Source of the DNA: Arthrobacter bambusae
GTDB taxonomy: Bacteria > Actinomycetota > Actinomycetes > Actinomycetales > Micrococcaceae
Direction of reading: 5' to 3'
Assembly (NCBI RefSeq): GCF_030812595.1
Contig: NZ_JAUSSZ010000001.1
Span: 124,001-188,000 of the forward strand
Length of the DNA: 64,000 nt
Positions 9,086-16,115 of this stretch are shown here, in pieces. The notes beneath the pieces are model-generated. The model worked only from the letters and a program-made list of their open reading frames with translations. It was not told the DNA's origin and did not search any database. Numbering within the stretch: position 1 is the first letter of the stretch; the number at the start of each line of letters is the position of its first letter. The position numbers and the translations under genes were made by a program.

Positions 9086-9183
9086 GCACAGATTGTGGCA
9101 CCCTCGGCGGAGGAATGAATGCACCCGAGCTCCTCACCGGCTGAGCGTCTCGAAGTGAGGAATCGCGCTACCGCCCGCAAGTG

Positions 9184-9211
9184 CACGCTGAAGGATCCCT
9201 GTCCGGACGGA
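9184..9211 (-). repeat. Dispersed palindromic repeat, copy 9
   Basis: Minus-strand CCGTCCGGACAGGGATCCTT then CAGCGTGC. It lies between the tautomerase gene and the membrane-protein gene at 9318. Confidence 0.6.
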
Positions 9212-9317
9212 GTGAAGGTGCTGTCAGCGTGGCAGTCGCCGAGTGAAGCCGTCCACTCAGCGTCCCCCAGGACGGCTAAGCTGACTGATGAGGGGCGGGT
9301 GGCGAAGCGGGCCAGTA

Positions 9318-9758
9318 TCAGACCTGGGACGTGTGCCGGTAGGAAACGATCGCGAACAGGCTGCCCACGAGGGCTCCCGTGATGCCCGCGACAGCCCAAG
9401 GATTCCCGGCCAACGGAAAAAGGCCGCAGAATGCAACAGCCAATGCGCTCGAACTCATCAGTGCCGCGACTCCTGTGACAACAGCACGTGTCTTGCGGGT
9501 CGCTGCCTCGGTCACCAGGAACCTGGCGCTGATCACAACGCCGGCAACAACGAGCCCAAAGGTTCCCGTGACAAGCGCTTCAAGGACCAGGAAATACAGA
9601 CCCCAGACAAGACCAGAAGCATTAATCTCGCGACCCCACGCGTAACTGAGAAAGAAAGCCAAGGCTCCGAGCATGCCAAGGGCGACCCCCAGGCAGACCA
9701 GCCTGCGTGATACTTTTCCGGTGCGCCACCATCCCGGCGTCGATCTATTTCTGACCAT
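9318..9758 (-). CDS. Hypothetical four-helix membrane protein
   Basis: 146 residues. Four hydrophobic segments lie near 19-40, 47-75, 90-108 and 115-137, with short polar loops and a basic N-terminus. There is no charged catalytic residue within the helices and no known family. It is flanked on both sides by palindromic repeats, as expected for one unit of the array. Confidence 0.6.
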   Translation of the reverse strand: MVRNRSTPGWWRTGKVSRRLVCLGVALGMLGALAFFLSYAWGREINASGLVWGLYFLVLEALVTGTFGLVVAGVVISARFLVTEAATRKTRAVVTGVAALMSSSALAVAFCGLFPLAGNPWAVAGITGALVGSLFAIVSYRHTSQV

Positions 9759-9894
9759 ATTTCAGTACCGCCCTGTCGAAGGTTTGCTGCTTGGGCATCA
9801 TATGTCGTGCCGGTCAAGGCGCGGTCCTTATTGCCAGTGGTCCGCCCATGACCTTTTTGAAGCCCCACGGTCAAAGCCGGAGGAAAACCGCAGG

Positions 9895-9926
9895 CACCCG
9901 GTAAGGGATCGATGCTTATGGGCGAC
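9895..9926 (+). repeat. Dispersed palindromic repeat, copy 10
   Basis: CCCGGTAAGGGATCGATGCT then TATGGGCG. It is adjacent to the 3' gene fragment at 9954-10046. Confidence 0.75.
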
Positions 9927-9953
9927 GTCAAGGCCGTGCGCTTATCCCCATAT

Positions 9954-10046
9954 TCAGGGTTCTAGGGACCTCCCCGGGAACCAATCGACATCCAGTTTCA
10001 GTTCATGGAGACTCTGCCAAGATAGTGGATCAATGGCGCGGGGCCA
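9954..10046 (-). pseudogene. 3' end of a lost gene, copy 1
   Basis: The minus strand encodes a C-terminal peptide containing SLHELKLDVDWFPGRSLEP and then a stop. A nearly identical C-terminus is encoded at 12739-12828 on the opposite strand. No start or upstream coding region remains. A palindromic repeat follows the stop in both copies. This is a gene tail left by deletion or recombination. Confidence 0.7.
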
Positions 10047-10072
10047 TCTATTCGTTCTCCCATCGTCATACC

Positions 10073-10102
10073 GGCGTCCGGAGAAGGATCCTAAATCGGA
10101 CA
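10073..10102 (+). repeat. Dispersed palindromic repeat, copy 11
   Basis: CGTCCGGAGAAGGATCCTAA then ATCGGACAC. It forms a tandem pair with the next copy. Confidence 0.75.
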
Positions 10103-10108
10103 CAGCGG

Positions 10109-10140
10109 CGCCCGTTGAGCCACCGGCTAACGGGCGGTCA
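10109..10140 (+). repeat. Dispersed palindromic repeat, copy 12
   Basis: GCCCGTTGAGCCACCGGCTA then ACGGGCGGTCA. It is a subtype with arms like the 12857 copy, arranged in tandem with copy 11. Confidence 0.7.
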
Positions 10141-10184
10141 CCATATGATCAATTGGTGACCGCTCAAATCCGCTTCGCGACACG

Positions 10185-10637
10185 TCATGCCGTGGGGGCG
10201 CCTGGGCTCTGATACTTGCGTCTGGCTTTCGCGATAGCCTGGGTTGAGGCGAGCGAGGGATAGTTCCCTTTCGGGGCGATGCCCTTCTGAGCGAGGTAGT
10301 TGTCAAAGACCTCCGGGCTTCGCAGGGCATAACGCAGAACCCGTCGTTGACGGAGCTGTGGCGGCTTGCCGAGGTATTCCCAGGCTTGTCGGCCGGCCCG
10401 CTTCCGGCGGATCGAAAACGTTCCGAATGCTAGGGCCGTCACTGAGAACAGCGCAACAATCGCGACCGATCCTAGAATGCTGAACCAGAACGGCATGGTC
10501 GGCGAGAGCATTGCAGCGACCGGGACGACCAGGACCACAACCCACACTAAGAAGAAGAACCGGATGTACTTGTATGCACTCCTGAGTGTTAGTGCGGCTT
10601 CTTGGCCGATTCTCGGTTCCCACTCTTCGGTGAACAT
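10185..10637 (-). CDS. Hypothetical two-helix membrane protein
   Basis: About 150 residues starting MFTEEWEPRIGQEA, with GGAAG upstream. GTG 10661 is an alternative start. Two adjacent transmembrane helices (about 24-43 and 50-72) are followed by a basic cytoplasmic tail of about 75 residues (RRKRAGRQAWEYLG, LRYALRSPEVFDNYL). The upstream frame overlaps the end of the toxin-like fragment at 10651. Family unknown. Confidence 0.55.
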   Translation of the reverse strand: MFTEEWEPRIGQEAALTLRSAYKYIRFFFLVWVVVLVVPVAAMLSPTMPFWFSILGSVAIVALFSVTALAFGTFSIRRKRAGRQAWEYLGKPPQLRQRRVLRYALRSPEVFDNYLAQKGIAPKGNYPSLASTQAIAKARRKYQSPGAPTA

Positions 10638-10650
10638 GTCAGTTCTTCCG

Positions 10651-11010
10651 TTATTTGTCACGAGGTGTACTTAACTCCCTTACAGGAGGGTATGTCGATA
10701 GCGAACCGCCGGTGCCGAAAAGGCCTCCTGCTAGGTCCCAGCCAGCCTTGTTGCCCTCGGCCACTTCTTTGGCGCCGAAGAAGGCCTCCCCGCCTGCGTT
10801 GCCAGCAGAACCGAAGCCGAGGGTCAGAACGCCCATGGCAAATCCGCCACAAGCAGCTTTATCGGTTTCACTGGGAGACGCATGGTGCCAGAAGCATGCT
10901 AGGCCATCGATCGCCGCACTGACGCCGCCGGCGGAAATTGCTGTACCTGCCGTCTCTCCGACCGCTGCTCCGCCTGCGACCCCCTTGGTAACGGGCGGAA
11001 AGTCAGCCAC
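10651..11010 (-). pseudogene. C-terminal fragment of a secreted-toxin-like protein
   Basis: A 119-residue frame opens directly after a stop codon and has no good start. The sequence is Gly/Ala-rich with GVAGGAAVGETAGTAISAGG and FWHHASPSETDKAACGGFAM. This composition is typical of the segment before the toxin module in WXG/LXG or other polymorphic toxins. No toxin domain remains. A barstar-family gene lies about 200 bp away on the other strand. I read it as the tail of a deleted toxin gene; the family assignment is inference from composition. Confidence 0.4.
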
Positions 11011-11067
11011 ACCGTGTCATGCTCTCCCTCGAAGCAGGAAAATGCGGTTAGACCGCAGCAGGAGATA

Positions 11068-11099
11068 GCGTCCGGTGAGGGATCGGTTTACGGACGCCG
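11068..11099 (+). repeat. Dispersed palindromic repeat, copy 13
   Basis: CGTCCGGTGAGGGATCGGTT then TACGGACGCCG. It has long, well-matched arms. Confidence 0.8.
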
Positions 11100-11212
11100 C
11101 TGACCGGGCCGTGAGTCGGTCAGGCGGACTCGCGCATCTTCCTGACTCGCCGAGGTTATCTCCGTTGATCGCGCCTGCTCGCTGCACGGTGGAGGACCCG
11201 TAAGCTCTCCGC

Positions 11213-11749
11213 ATGAATGCTTTCGACTCTGAGGCGGATCTTAGCCAGGATCGCGCCTTCCACCTTGTGGTGAACACGGCGGTTTCGTTGTTTTATCGAC
11301 GGCAAGTGCTCGATGGGACAATCACATGGCTAGCCGAGCGGGGCTACCAGGTCACTATTTTGGATGCATCGTCGTGGTCGAGCACGACAGATATGCACGG
11401 GGCGATATCCGAGGCTCTTGATTTCCCGAACTACTACGGGCGTAACTTAGACGCCTTGAACGACTGCCTTCGGGATGTCATCTCGCATGACTACGGTTGG
11501 GACGCCAATGCAACAGGGTTCGCATTGGTGTTCATCGGCTACGACGCCTTCGCTTTGGCTTGTCCTGTGCCCGCCCAAGCCCTTCTGGATATCATCGCCC
11601 AGCGCTCCCGCGAAGCCGCTCTGTTCGGGAACAGGATGTTTTCCCTCGTACAGAGTAATGATCCTCGGATCCGTTTTGATCCAGTCGGGGCCACGCCCGT
11701 CCTCTGGAACGATCGGGAGTGGCTTGACTCCACGCGACTCGCGCCATAA
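11213..11749 (+). CDS. Barstar-family RNase inhibitor (immunity protein)
   Basis: 178 residues. The central part has the barstar signature: a beta-alpha start (YQVTILDASSWSSTTDMHGA), then LDFPNYYGRNLDALNDCL, the acidic inhibitory helix and loop. Barstar binds barnase-type ribonucleases and blocks the active site in the cytoplasm. The protein is longer than the classical 90-residue barstar, with an N-terminal segment of about 35 residues and a C-terminal extension. No barnase-type RNase is encoded nearby, so this is an orphan immunity gene, fitting a polymorphic-toxin immunity array. A palindromic repeat follows 85 nt after the stop. Confidence 0.8.
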   Translation: MNAFDSEADLSQDRAFHLVVNTAVSLFYRRQVLDGTITWLAERGYQVTILDASSWSSTTDMHGAISEALDFPNYYGRNLDALNDCLRDVISHDYGWDANATGFALVFIGYDAFALACPVPAQALLDIIAQRSREAALFGNRMFSLVQSNDPRIRFDPVGATPVLWNDREWLDSTRLAP

Positions 11750-11834
11750 GCCTAAGGAATCGTCTCATGGCATGGTCCGTCTCGCGCGTGCGTGTTCCAT
11801 TGCACTTCACGGGTACAGGCGACCAATCGAGCAC

Positions 11835-11867
11835 GCCCGTCCGGTAAAGGATCGGCTATCGGGCGCC
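11835..11867 (+). repeat. Dispersed palindromic repeat, copy 14
   Basis: CGTCCGGTAAAGGATCGGCT then ATCGGGCGCC. This is the copy nearest to the family consensus. Confidence 0.85.
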
Positions 11868-11890
11868 CCGTGAAGGACCGCTATTCGGGC
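11866..11890 (+). repeat. Dispersed palindromic repeat, short tandem copy 15
   Basis: CCCCGTGAAGGACCGCTATT then CGGGC. It directly abuts copy 14. Confidence 0.55.
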
Positions 11891-11945
11891 ACGGCTATCG
11901 AGCCTCCCAATGGAGCAATCTAACGACCTCTGAACGATCTGCGCC

Positions 11946-12401
11946 ATGATTGTGCCCATGACGTCGGATTTTGATTGGGCGCGCTTCCGTGAGGCATTCG
12001 GGGACGACCCCGGCGTGCTCCCTGATGGCGAGGTACTCGGAAGTACAGAACACGAATGGGATGCTGTGTTTACGATGCTGCACCGCAGCGGCTGGAAACT
12101 GACAACCAGTGACGGCCATTCACCACTGCCGCCCAATAGACACGGTCTCGCCGAACTTGAGAGTTTTGCTGTTTGGCCCGTCAACGGAATACGCATCAAC
12201 TTCTTCCCCGGCCCGCACGCCGTGATTTTCGACCTCGACCTCCGGGAACTAGTCAACCAGGCCACAGTGGACGGCTTAGCCCACTTGATGAGAAAGCTCG
12301 GAACCACGCTTCGTCGAGATGTCGTGATTAGAGAAGAAGGTTCGAGTGGCGCGCCGGTCCTTCGCTACACCACTGCAACAGACCAGTTTTCACTAAGTTG
12401 A
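11946..12401 (+). CDS. Hypothetical small soluble protein, immunity-like
   Basis: 151 residues, acidic, without a signal peptide or helices long enough to span a membrane. It reads as a mixed alpha/beta domain (SDFDWARFREAFGDDPGVLP, GIRINFFPGPHAVIFDLDL, LMRKLGTTLRRDVVI). It lies one gene after the barstar homologue, and a palindromic repeat starts 46 nt past its stop. Size, charge and place suggest an immunity protein, but I do not recognise the family. Confidence 0.6.
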   Translation: MIVPMTSDFDWARFREAFGDDPGVLPDGEVLGSTEHEWDAVFTMLHRSGWKLTTSDGHSPLPPNRHGLAELESFAVWPVNGIRINFFPGPHAVIFDLDLRELVNQATVDGLAHLMRKLGTTLRRDVVIREEGSSGAPVLRYTTATDQFSLS

Positions 12402-12446
12402 ATGCAAGACGACCTCCGTGCGAAGCCGCGCCCAGAGCAGACCTCG

Positions 12447-12480
12447 GCCCGCCCCGGTGAAGGATCGGCTTAAGGGCGCA
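12447..12480 (+). repeat. Dispersed palindromic repeat, copy 16
   Basis: CGCCCCGGTGAAGGATCGGC then TTAAGGGCGC. It follows the gene ending at 12401. Confidence 0.75.
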
Positions 12481-12512
12481 CTCGAGCCGGATGACGGGGT
12501 CGAACCTTTTTA

Positions 12513-12707
12513 CTATGGTCTTTCACGTTCCAGTCGGTCGATCCTGAAGTTATTGACGACCGAAAGAAGGATTACAACCAGCAGGACCGTCGGCGGCCAG
12601 TAGCCAAATCGACTGCCACCTGAAGCCGCGATAAACAACCCGACATCCACGATTCCGACGGGGATAAAGGTAAAAGCCGGTGTCTTCCTGTTCCAGAAAC
12701 TAGCCAT
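12513..12707 (-). CDS. Small two-helix membrane protein
   Basis: 64 residues: a short N-terminus, helix one around residues 12-29 and helix two around 38-53, ending in a charged tail (RIDRLERERP). There is no recognised family. It lies between repeat copies 16 and 17, again one small gene per repeat interval. Confidence 0.55.
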   Translation of the reverse strand: MASFWNRKTPAFTFIPVGIVDVGLFIAASGGSRFGYWPPTVLLVVILLSVVNNFRIDRLERERP

Positions 12708-12738
12708 CAGTCCCCAATCCTTCTTTGGTCACGAGGGA

Positions 12739-12828
12739 GCGTTAGTTACTTGGGCCCTCTCTTGGCCAAGTCTCCATGAACTGAAACTAGATGTCGATTG
12801 GTTCCCACGGACGTCCCCAGAACCCTGA
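12739..12828 (+). pseudogene. 3' end of a lost gene, copy 2
   Basis: This encodes a C-terminal peptide with SLHELKLDVDWFPRTSPEP and a stop, matching the opposite-strand tail at 9954-10046 at protein and DNA level. The DNA similarity continues past the stop (CGGCCTTGACG in one, TGGCCTTGACG in the other) into a palindromic repeat. The 5' part of the gene is absent from both places. Confidence 0.7.
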
Positions 12829-12856
12829 ACATGTGGTCAGGGCATGGCCTTGACGA

Positions 12857-12887
12857 TTCCCGTAAGCCGATCGGCTAACGGGCGCTC
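12857..12887 (+). repeat. Dispersed palindromic repeat, copy 17
   Basis: CCCGTAAGCCGATCGGCTAA then CGGGCGC. The core AGCCGATCGGCT is a perfect palindrome. Confidence 0.8.
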
Positions 12888-13007
12888 CTGAATATCTTCA
12901 GCTGACACGCTGCACCACCCAAGGGCCCAATCGCAGGAGCCCTTGCCCTGTAGATGGAATGGGATGACCATGAGCTTAACGGGCCTCGAAAGCGGACGGG
13001 AGTACTA

Positions 13008-13223
13008 ATGAGCCGTTTCAGGAACTATTGGGTTTACAGTGTCGGCCTGGCGGTGGCCTGGGCGATTGCCCTCACGGTTGCGCTGTCTTTCCGCGGCCCT
13101 GAGGGTATACAGACATATCTCCTCGTGTTCGGGGGCTTCTGTATCGGGTGGGTGTCGACCACGATCGCGAGGTTTGTATACCCTCCGCCAAAGCGCTGGA
13201 ACTGGCCCCAGCATCACGCGTGA
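13008..13223 (+). CDS. Small two-helix membrane protein
   Basis: 71 residues from MSRFRNYWVY, with GGGAG eight bases upstream. An in-frame ATG at 12954 lacks a comparable site. Two helices (about 7-24 and 32-54) precede a short basic, proline-rich tail (YPPPKRWNWPQ). Family unknown. A 39-codon ORF follows after 13 nt and could be cotranscribed. Confidence 0.55.
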   Translation: MSRFRNYWVYSVGLAVAWAIALTVALSFRGPEGIQTYLLVFGGFCIGWVSTTIARFVYPPPKRWNWPQHHA

Positions 13224-13236
13224 CCGGCAACTCGAG

Positions 13237-13356
13237 ATGAGTAAGGTGAGCTCAGAGCGAAGTTTCTGGCGACGGATCCTGCGTACGCTGATGAACTTAT
13301 TTGTAGACGGCGGCCAGCTGGCGCCTGGATGGGGCTTCGGGCGACGGAAGAATTAG
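13237..13356 (+). CDS. Small basic ORF (39 residues)
   Basis: It starts MSKVSSERSFWRRILRTLMN and ends GWGFGRRKN. It is very basic with an amphipathic N-terminal helix. It begins 13 nt after the preceding membrane-protein gene and could be translated from the same message. No similar family is known to me. The call rests only on the open frame and its position. Confidence 0.35.
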   Translation: MSKVSSERSFWRRILRTLMNLFVDGGQLAPGWGFGRRKN

Positions 13357-13400
13357 CGCTCGGCCGCTCTTATCTGCAGGGACACGGCTTAGCCGCCCCA

Positions 13401-13422
13401 GGCCGATCCCTTACCGGACGCG
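13401..13422 (-). repeat. Dispersed palindromic repeat, partial copy 18
   Basis: Minus-strand CGTCCGGTAAGGGATCGGCC. One arm is excellent. The other is displaced, as a stretch CGGCTTAGCCG upstream. Confidence 0.65.
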
Positions 13423-13508
13423 TAAGGAAAACGTGACCAGCCCTAATATTGTGGCGACCTTTCCCACGGCCTACTCTGTGAGCCTGATCGGGAATTGGGG
13501 TGGGTCGA

Positions 13509-13877
13509 ATGGCCGAAAAAATCAGACTCTCATTATTGACCGTTACGCTTTCGGCCGTCCTGTGTGGGTGCGCAGGTCCCGTCACGCCGATGACCGGAGC
13601 CTCCCCGGAAGCGCCGACCCCTAATGCTTCCGGCATGCCAATCATGCTTTATACGCACTGCGGGATCGAGGAATTGCGCGTCGACGACACGTTCTTCATT
13701 GCCGAAACACCGTTGAACGATGGTCAGGGTAATCCCCCTCCGGGATGGGGGAACCCTTATCAGGCCGGCACGGTGACTGTGTCCGGTCCACTGGCTGTAT
13801 TTCGGGATGACAGTGGCCACGTCGTTACCTTCCGTGCTCGTCCCGGTGCCACAGGATTACCCAAGATCTGTTCCTGA
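13509..13877 (+). CDS. Putative small lipoprotein
   Basis: About 122 residues from ATG 13509 (GTG 13500 is also possible). The signal peptide ends in the lipobox VLCGC and is followed by a Pro/Thr-rich linker. The mature domain of about 85 residues contains LYTHCGIEELRVDDTFFIAE and HVVTFRARPG, a small beta-type fold with paired cysteines. The THCGIEEL motif recurs in uncharacterised actinobacterial lipoproteins. A palindromic repeat starts 12 nt past the stop. Confidence 0.65.
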   Translation: MAEKIRLSLLTVTLSAVLCGCAGPVTPMTGASPEAPTPNASGMPIMLYTHCGIEELRVDDTFFIAETPLNDGQGNPPPGWGNPYQAGTVTVSGPLAVFRDDSGHVVTFRARPGATGLPKICS

Positions 13878-13888
13878 CGAGGCGACAT

Positions 13889-13918
13889 GGTGCCCGGCAA
13901 AGGATCCCTCACCGCACA
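13889..13918 (+). repeat. Dispersed palindromic repeat, copy 19
   Basis: TGCCCGGCAAAGGATCCCTC then ACCGCACACC, 12 nt after the lipoprotein stop. Confidence 0.75.
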
Positions 13919-14012
13919 CCTTCCATCTCCTATGCGTCGGCGCCTTTATCGTGCCTAAGTTCGGTACGCCGAGGAGTTCTAACGCGCGTCGCCTCTCGGC
14001 AAGCCTGGTGAG

Positions 14013-14223
14013 ATGACGGCAGAAGTCGGAACGGCGATTTACGTTGGCGTAGGCGCCATTTTTTGTGATTCTGCCGGGGGCGGCCACTGTTATCTACCCG
14101 CTGGTTACGGGGCAACGGGGCGGGTCCAACGACCCAACTTCCGCACTCCTGGTTATCATCATTGCCGCTGCATCATTCGTCGTGCTTGGTGTGGTTTCGC
14201 AGTTTCGTCTCGACGAGTTCTGA
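14013..14223 (+). pseudogene. Small membrane protein gene with a poly-T frameshift
   Basis: The frame opens MTAEVGTAIYVGVGAIF and is thrown off at a run of six T (14059-14064). With one T fewer it continues FVILPGAATVIYPLVTG, a polar loop, then a second helix (LLVIIIAAASFVVLGVV) and SQFRLDEF with a stop at 14223. The corrected product of about 69 residues is a two-helix protein like others in the array. The single-base homopolymer change could be decay, phase variation or a base-calling error. Confidence 0.6.
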
Positions 14224-14354
14224 CAGGCAGTAGGGTCTCAGGTAATGGTGCACATCCACGGTACTGAATTGGAGCGGTTGATGGCCGAGATATCGGTGGA
14301 ACGGCTGTTGGAGCGTCGCGGGTCGAGTTCGGGCACTTCGATCTGCGGTGGTCC

Positions 14355-14813
14355 GTGATGATCGCGACTCATCCGAACCCGGTGTGCCGAGCAGTGCCGA
14401 GTTTCATGCTGCACGTAGCGGTCGATGACGTCGGAGGCAGTGACACTTTCGAGCAACTCTGGACCAAGCGAGTGGGCGATGATCACTTCGAACTTTGTTG
14501 TATCCCGTTCTTCGCCTACGACATGGCACTCGGCGATGTTGTGCGCGCTGAGGCTGCGACCGGTTACGTGATCCAGTCGGTGGTTCAGCGATCGGGCAAT
14601 GGTGTTGTGAGGGTCGCCGTCAAGCGACCCGAGGACGTCAACACGGTGCACCCGCGGTTACATGACCTGCTCGGCCGGTTGGAGTACTTGTGTGAGTGGT
14701 TCGCACCAGGCTATGTGGCCATCAGCCTTGAGCCGGCACGATCGCACGAGGAGTTGTTCACCGCACTTGCAGAGTTAGGCGAGAGTGTGGAGATCGAACG
14801 GGTTCTGATCTAG
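14355..14813 (+). CDS. DUF4265 domain protein
   Basis: About 152 residues. The motif run FEQLWTKRVGDDHFELCCIP, then FFAYDMALGDVVRAEA, is the hallmark of DUF4265, a domain that in my knowledge often occurs as a small cytosolic protein in polymorphic-toxin immunity loci. The C-terminal half (NTVHPRLHDLLGRLEYLCEW, GYVAISLEPA) completes the domain. The exact start is uncertain (ATG 14355 or 14358). No cognate toxin is next to it. Confidence 0.7.
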   Translation: MMIATHPNPVCRAVPSFMLHVAVDDVGGSDTFEQLWTKRVGDDHFELCCIPFFAYDMALGDVVRAEAATGYVIQSVVQRSGNGVVRVAVKRPEDVNTVHPRLHDLLGRLEYLCEWFAPGYVAISLEPARSHEELFTALAELGESVEIERVLI

Positions 14814-14967
14814 AACCTAAGCTGAGTGGCCCAAGAGGGCATCTATCAGTCCGATACGGTCGTCCACGGAAGGGACTGCTGCACGGATAGGCGACATCTG
14901 TTGTGCCTAGTCGTTGGGGTTGCATCCGGTTTCGTTGACTCCTTCACCTAAGACGATAGGTGACTGG

Positions 14968-15000
14968 AGCGTACGGTCAAGGATCGCTTACCGGGAGGCC
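14968..15000 (+). repeat. Dispersed palindromic repeat across a stop codon, copy 20
   Basis: GTACGGTCAAGGATCGCTTA then CCGGGAGGCC. Its second arm supplies the stop codon and last codons of the minus-strand acetyltransferase gene. Confidence 0.65.
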
Positions 15001-15449
15001 TCGAAAAGGATGAGCTCTGACTGACCGTCGTCAGCGGTCACTCCGCGAATCTCCGAGAATCGGGCGATCGGCCGGAAGTTGAGAGCCTCATGCATCCTGA
15101 TGGATGCCATGTTGTGTTCGTTGGTGAAGTAGTACACAGTCGAATCCCGGGACCAGATCCATTCCAATCTCGCCCGGGTTAGTGCAGAACCGATTCCTCG
15201 CCGGCGGAACCCCGGAGCGACTTCCACGCCACCGAGATAGTGGCCCGCTGGAGCGTTGCCTTCGGGATTCGGGTGGAGATGCGTCTTGGCCACGCCGATT
15301 ACTTCATCCTGTGTGATAGCCACCAGAACGACACGGTCGCTCCTTGGAGCGACCATCTCGCTGGTCCAGCGAGTTCGTCCACTGGCATCACAGACCGCAT
15401 TCACATGTCCCAGGTCATCCATGGTGGCTTCACGAACCTGCATAGGCAC
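14988..15449 (-). CDS. GNAT-family N-acetyltransferase
   Basis: 153 residues with the GNAT core: beta4 and motif A YLGGVEVAPGFRRRGIGSAL (Gln/Arg-x-x-Gly-x-Gly/Ala acetyl-CoA loop as RRRGIGSA), preceded by VVLVAITQDEVIGVAKTHLH and followed by STVYYFTNEHNMASIRMHEA, the motif B region. It would transfer an acetyl group from acetyl-CoA to an amine in the cytoplasm; the substrate is unknown. GNATs of this kind include drug-modifying and protein-modifying enzymes. Start GTG 15449 or ATG 15443. Confidence 0.85.
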   Translation of the reverse strand: MPMQVREATMDDLGHVNAVCDASGRTRWTSEMVAPRSDRVVLVAITQDEVIGVAKTHLHPNPEGNAPAGHYLGGVEVAPGFRRRGIGSALTRARLEWIWSRDSTVYYFTNEHNMASIRMHEALNFRPIARFSEIRGVTADDGQSELILFEASR

Positions 15450-15482
15450 AGCGTACCGGGAGCGCTGAACCGCTCCGTCGTT

Positions 15483-15512
15483 CCCGTCCGTAAGCCGGTC
15501 CTCGACCGGACA
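15483..15512 (-). repeat. Dispersed palindromic repeat, copy 21
   Basis: Minus-strand CTGTCCGGTCGAGGACCGGC then TTACGGACGGG. A further diverged copy lies at 15557-15593, immediately outside the IS30 left end. Confidence 0.65.
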
Positions 15513-15745
15513 GTCCGTCAGTGGATCTGCACCCTCGAGGCTCCGGGCCGTGGACTGTCCCGTAAGACCAGTCCGGTGATCTGACCGGTGAGGGGGCGGC
15601 GGATTCTAGGGGTCGACGCAACAATGGATAACTGCGGCACGGCGGTCGGCTGTTTCTTACAGTACTCAGAAGACGGAACGGAGTGACCGTTTGCGTTTGA
15701 ACAGTGCTTCAGCAGGGAGTTAAGTGGACGGCTGTTCTACCCTGC

Positions 15746-16111
15746 TTAGCGGCCAATTTTGGGTGCTGTTCCCTTAGCCGTTAGGTACGGCCAAGTGATG
15801 ATGAGCGCAATCGTCAGGCCTCCAGCGAAGGCACCAAGTGCGGGTGCGGTTCCAAATGAGAATGCCAGGATGATCGCCGGAATGATGAGGGCCAGTGCGA
15901 TTGCCCAAAGCCCGTGACGCATCCTCGGCCTGTCATCCCGTACCCAGGTAGCGACCATCATTGCCAGCAGAATAGCGGCAAGGAATGCGACGCTTGACCA
16001 GTACCCTTTGTCCGCTGGGTTCTGAAGCAGAGCAAAAATGCCGGCGCCTGCCCCGACTCCCACGATCCAGGCAAAAACCATGGCCATGATCTTTTTCGAT
16101 TTCGTGCCCAA
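15746..16111 (-). CDS. Four-helix membrane protein, probable IS passenger
   Basis: 121 residues with four hydrophobic segments (about 9-29, 39-57, 66-88 and 91-110) and a basic N-terminus (GTKSKK). The TTG start has AGGTGA at ideal spacing, and that site overlaps the end of the transposase gene, whose stop is 4 nt upstream, so translation may be coupled. It lies inside the inverted repeats of the IS30-type element. Family unknown; the type resembles the small membrane proteins of the adjacent array. Confidence 0.6.
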   Translation of the reverse strand: MGTKSKKIMAMVFAWIVGVGAGAGIFALLQNPADKGYWSSVAFLAAILLAMMVATWVRDDRPRMRHGLWAIALALIIPAIILAFSFGTAPALGAFAGGLTIALIITWPYLTAKGTAPKIGR

Positions 16112-16115
16112 TTCA

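Noticed and set aside
2741..15593. Classical integron attC sites
   Set aside because: The repeats lack the GTTRRRY and RYYYAAC ends, occur in both orientations and no tyrosine-type integron integrase is visible. The cassette idea is kept only as an analogy.
2741..15593. CRISPR array
   Set aside because: Repeats are palindromes separated by genes of variable length, not by short uniform spacers.
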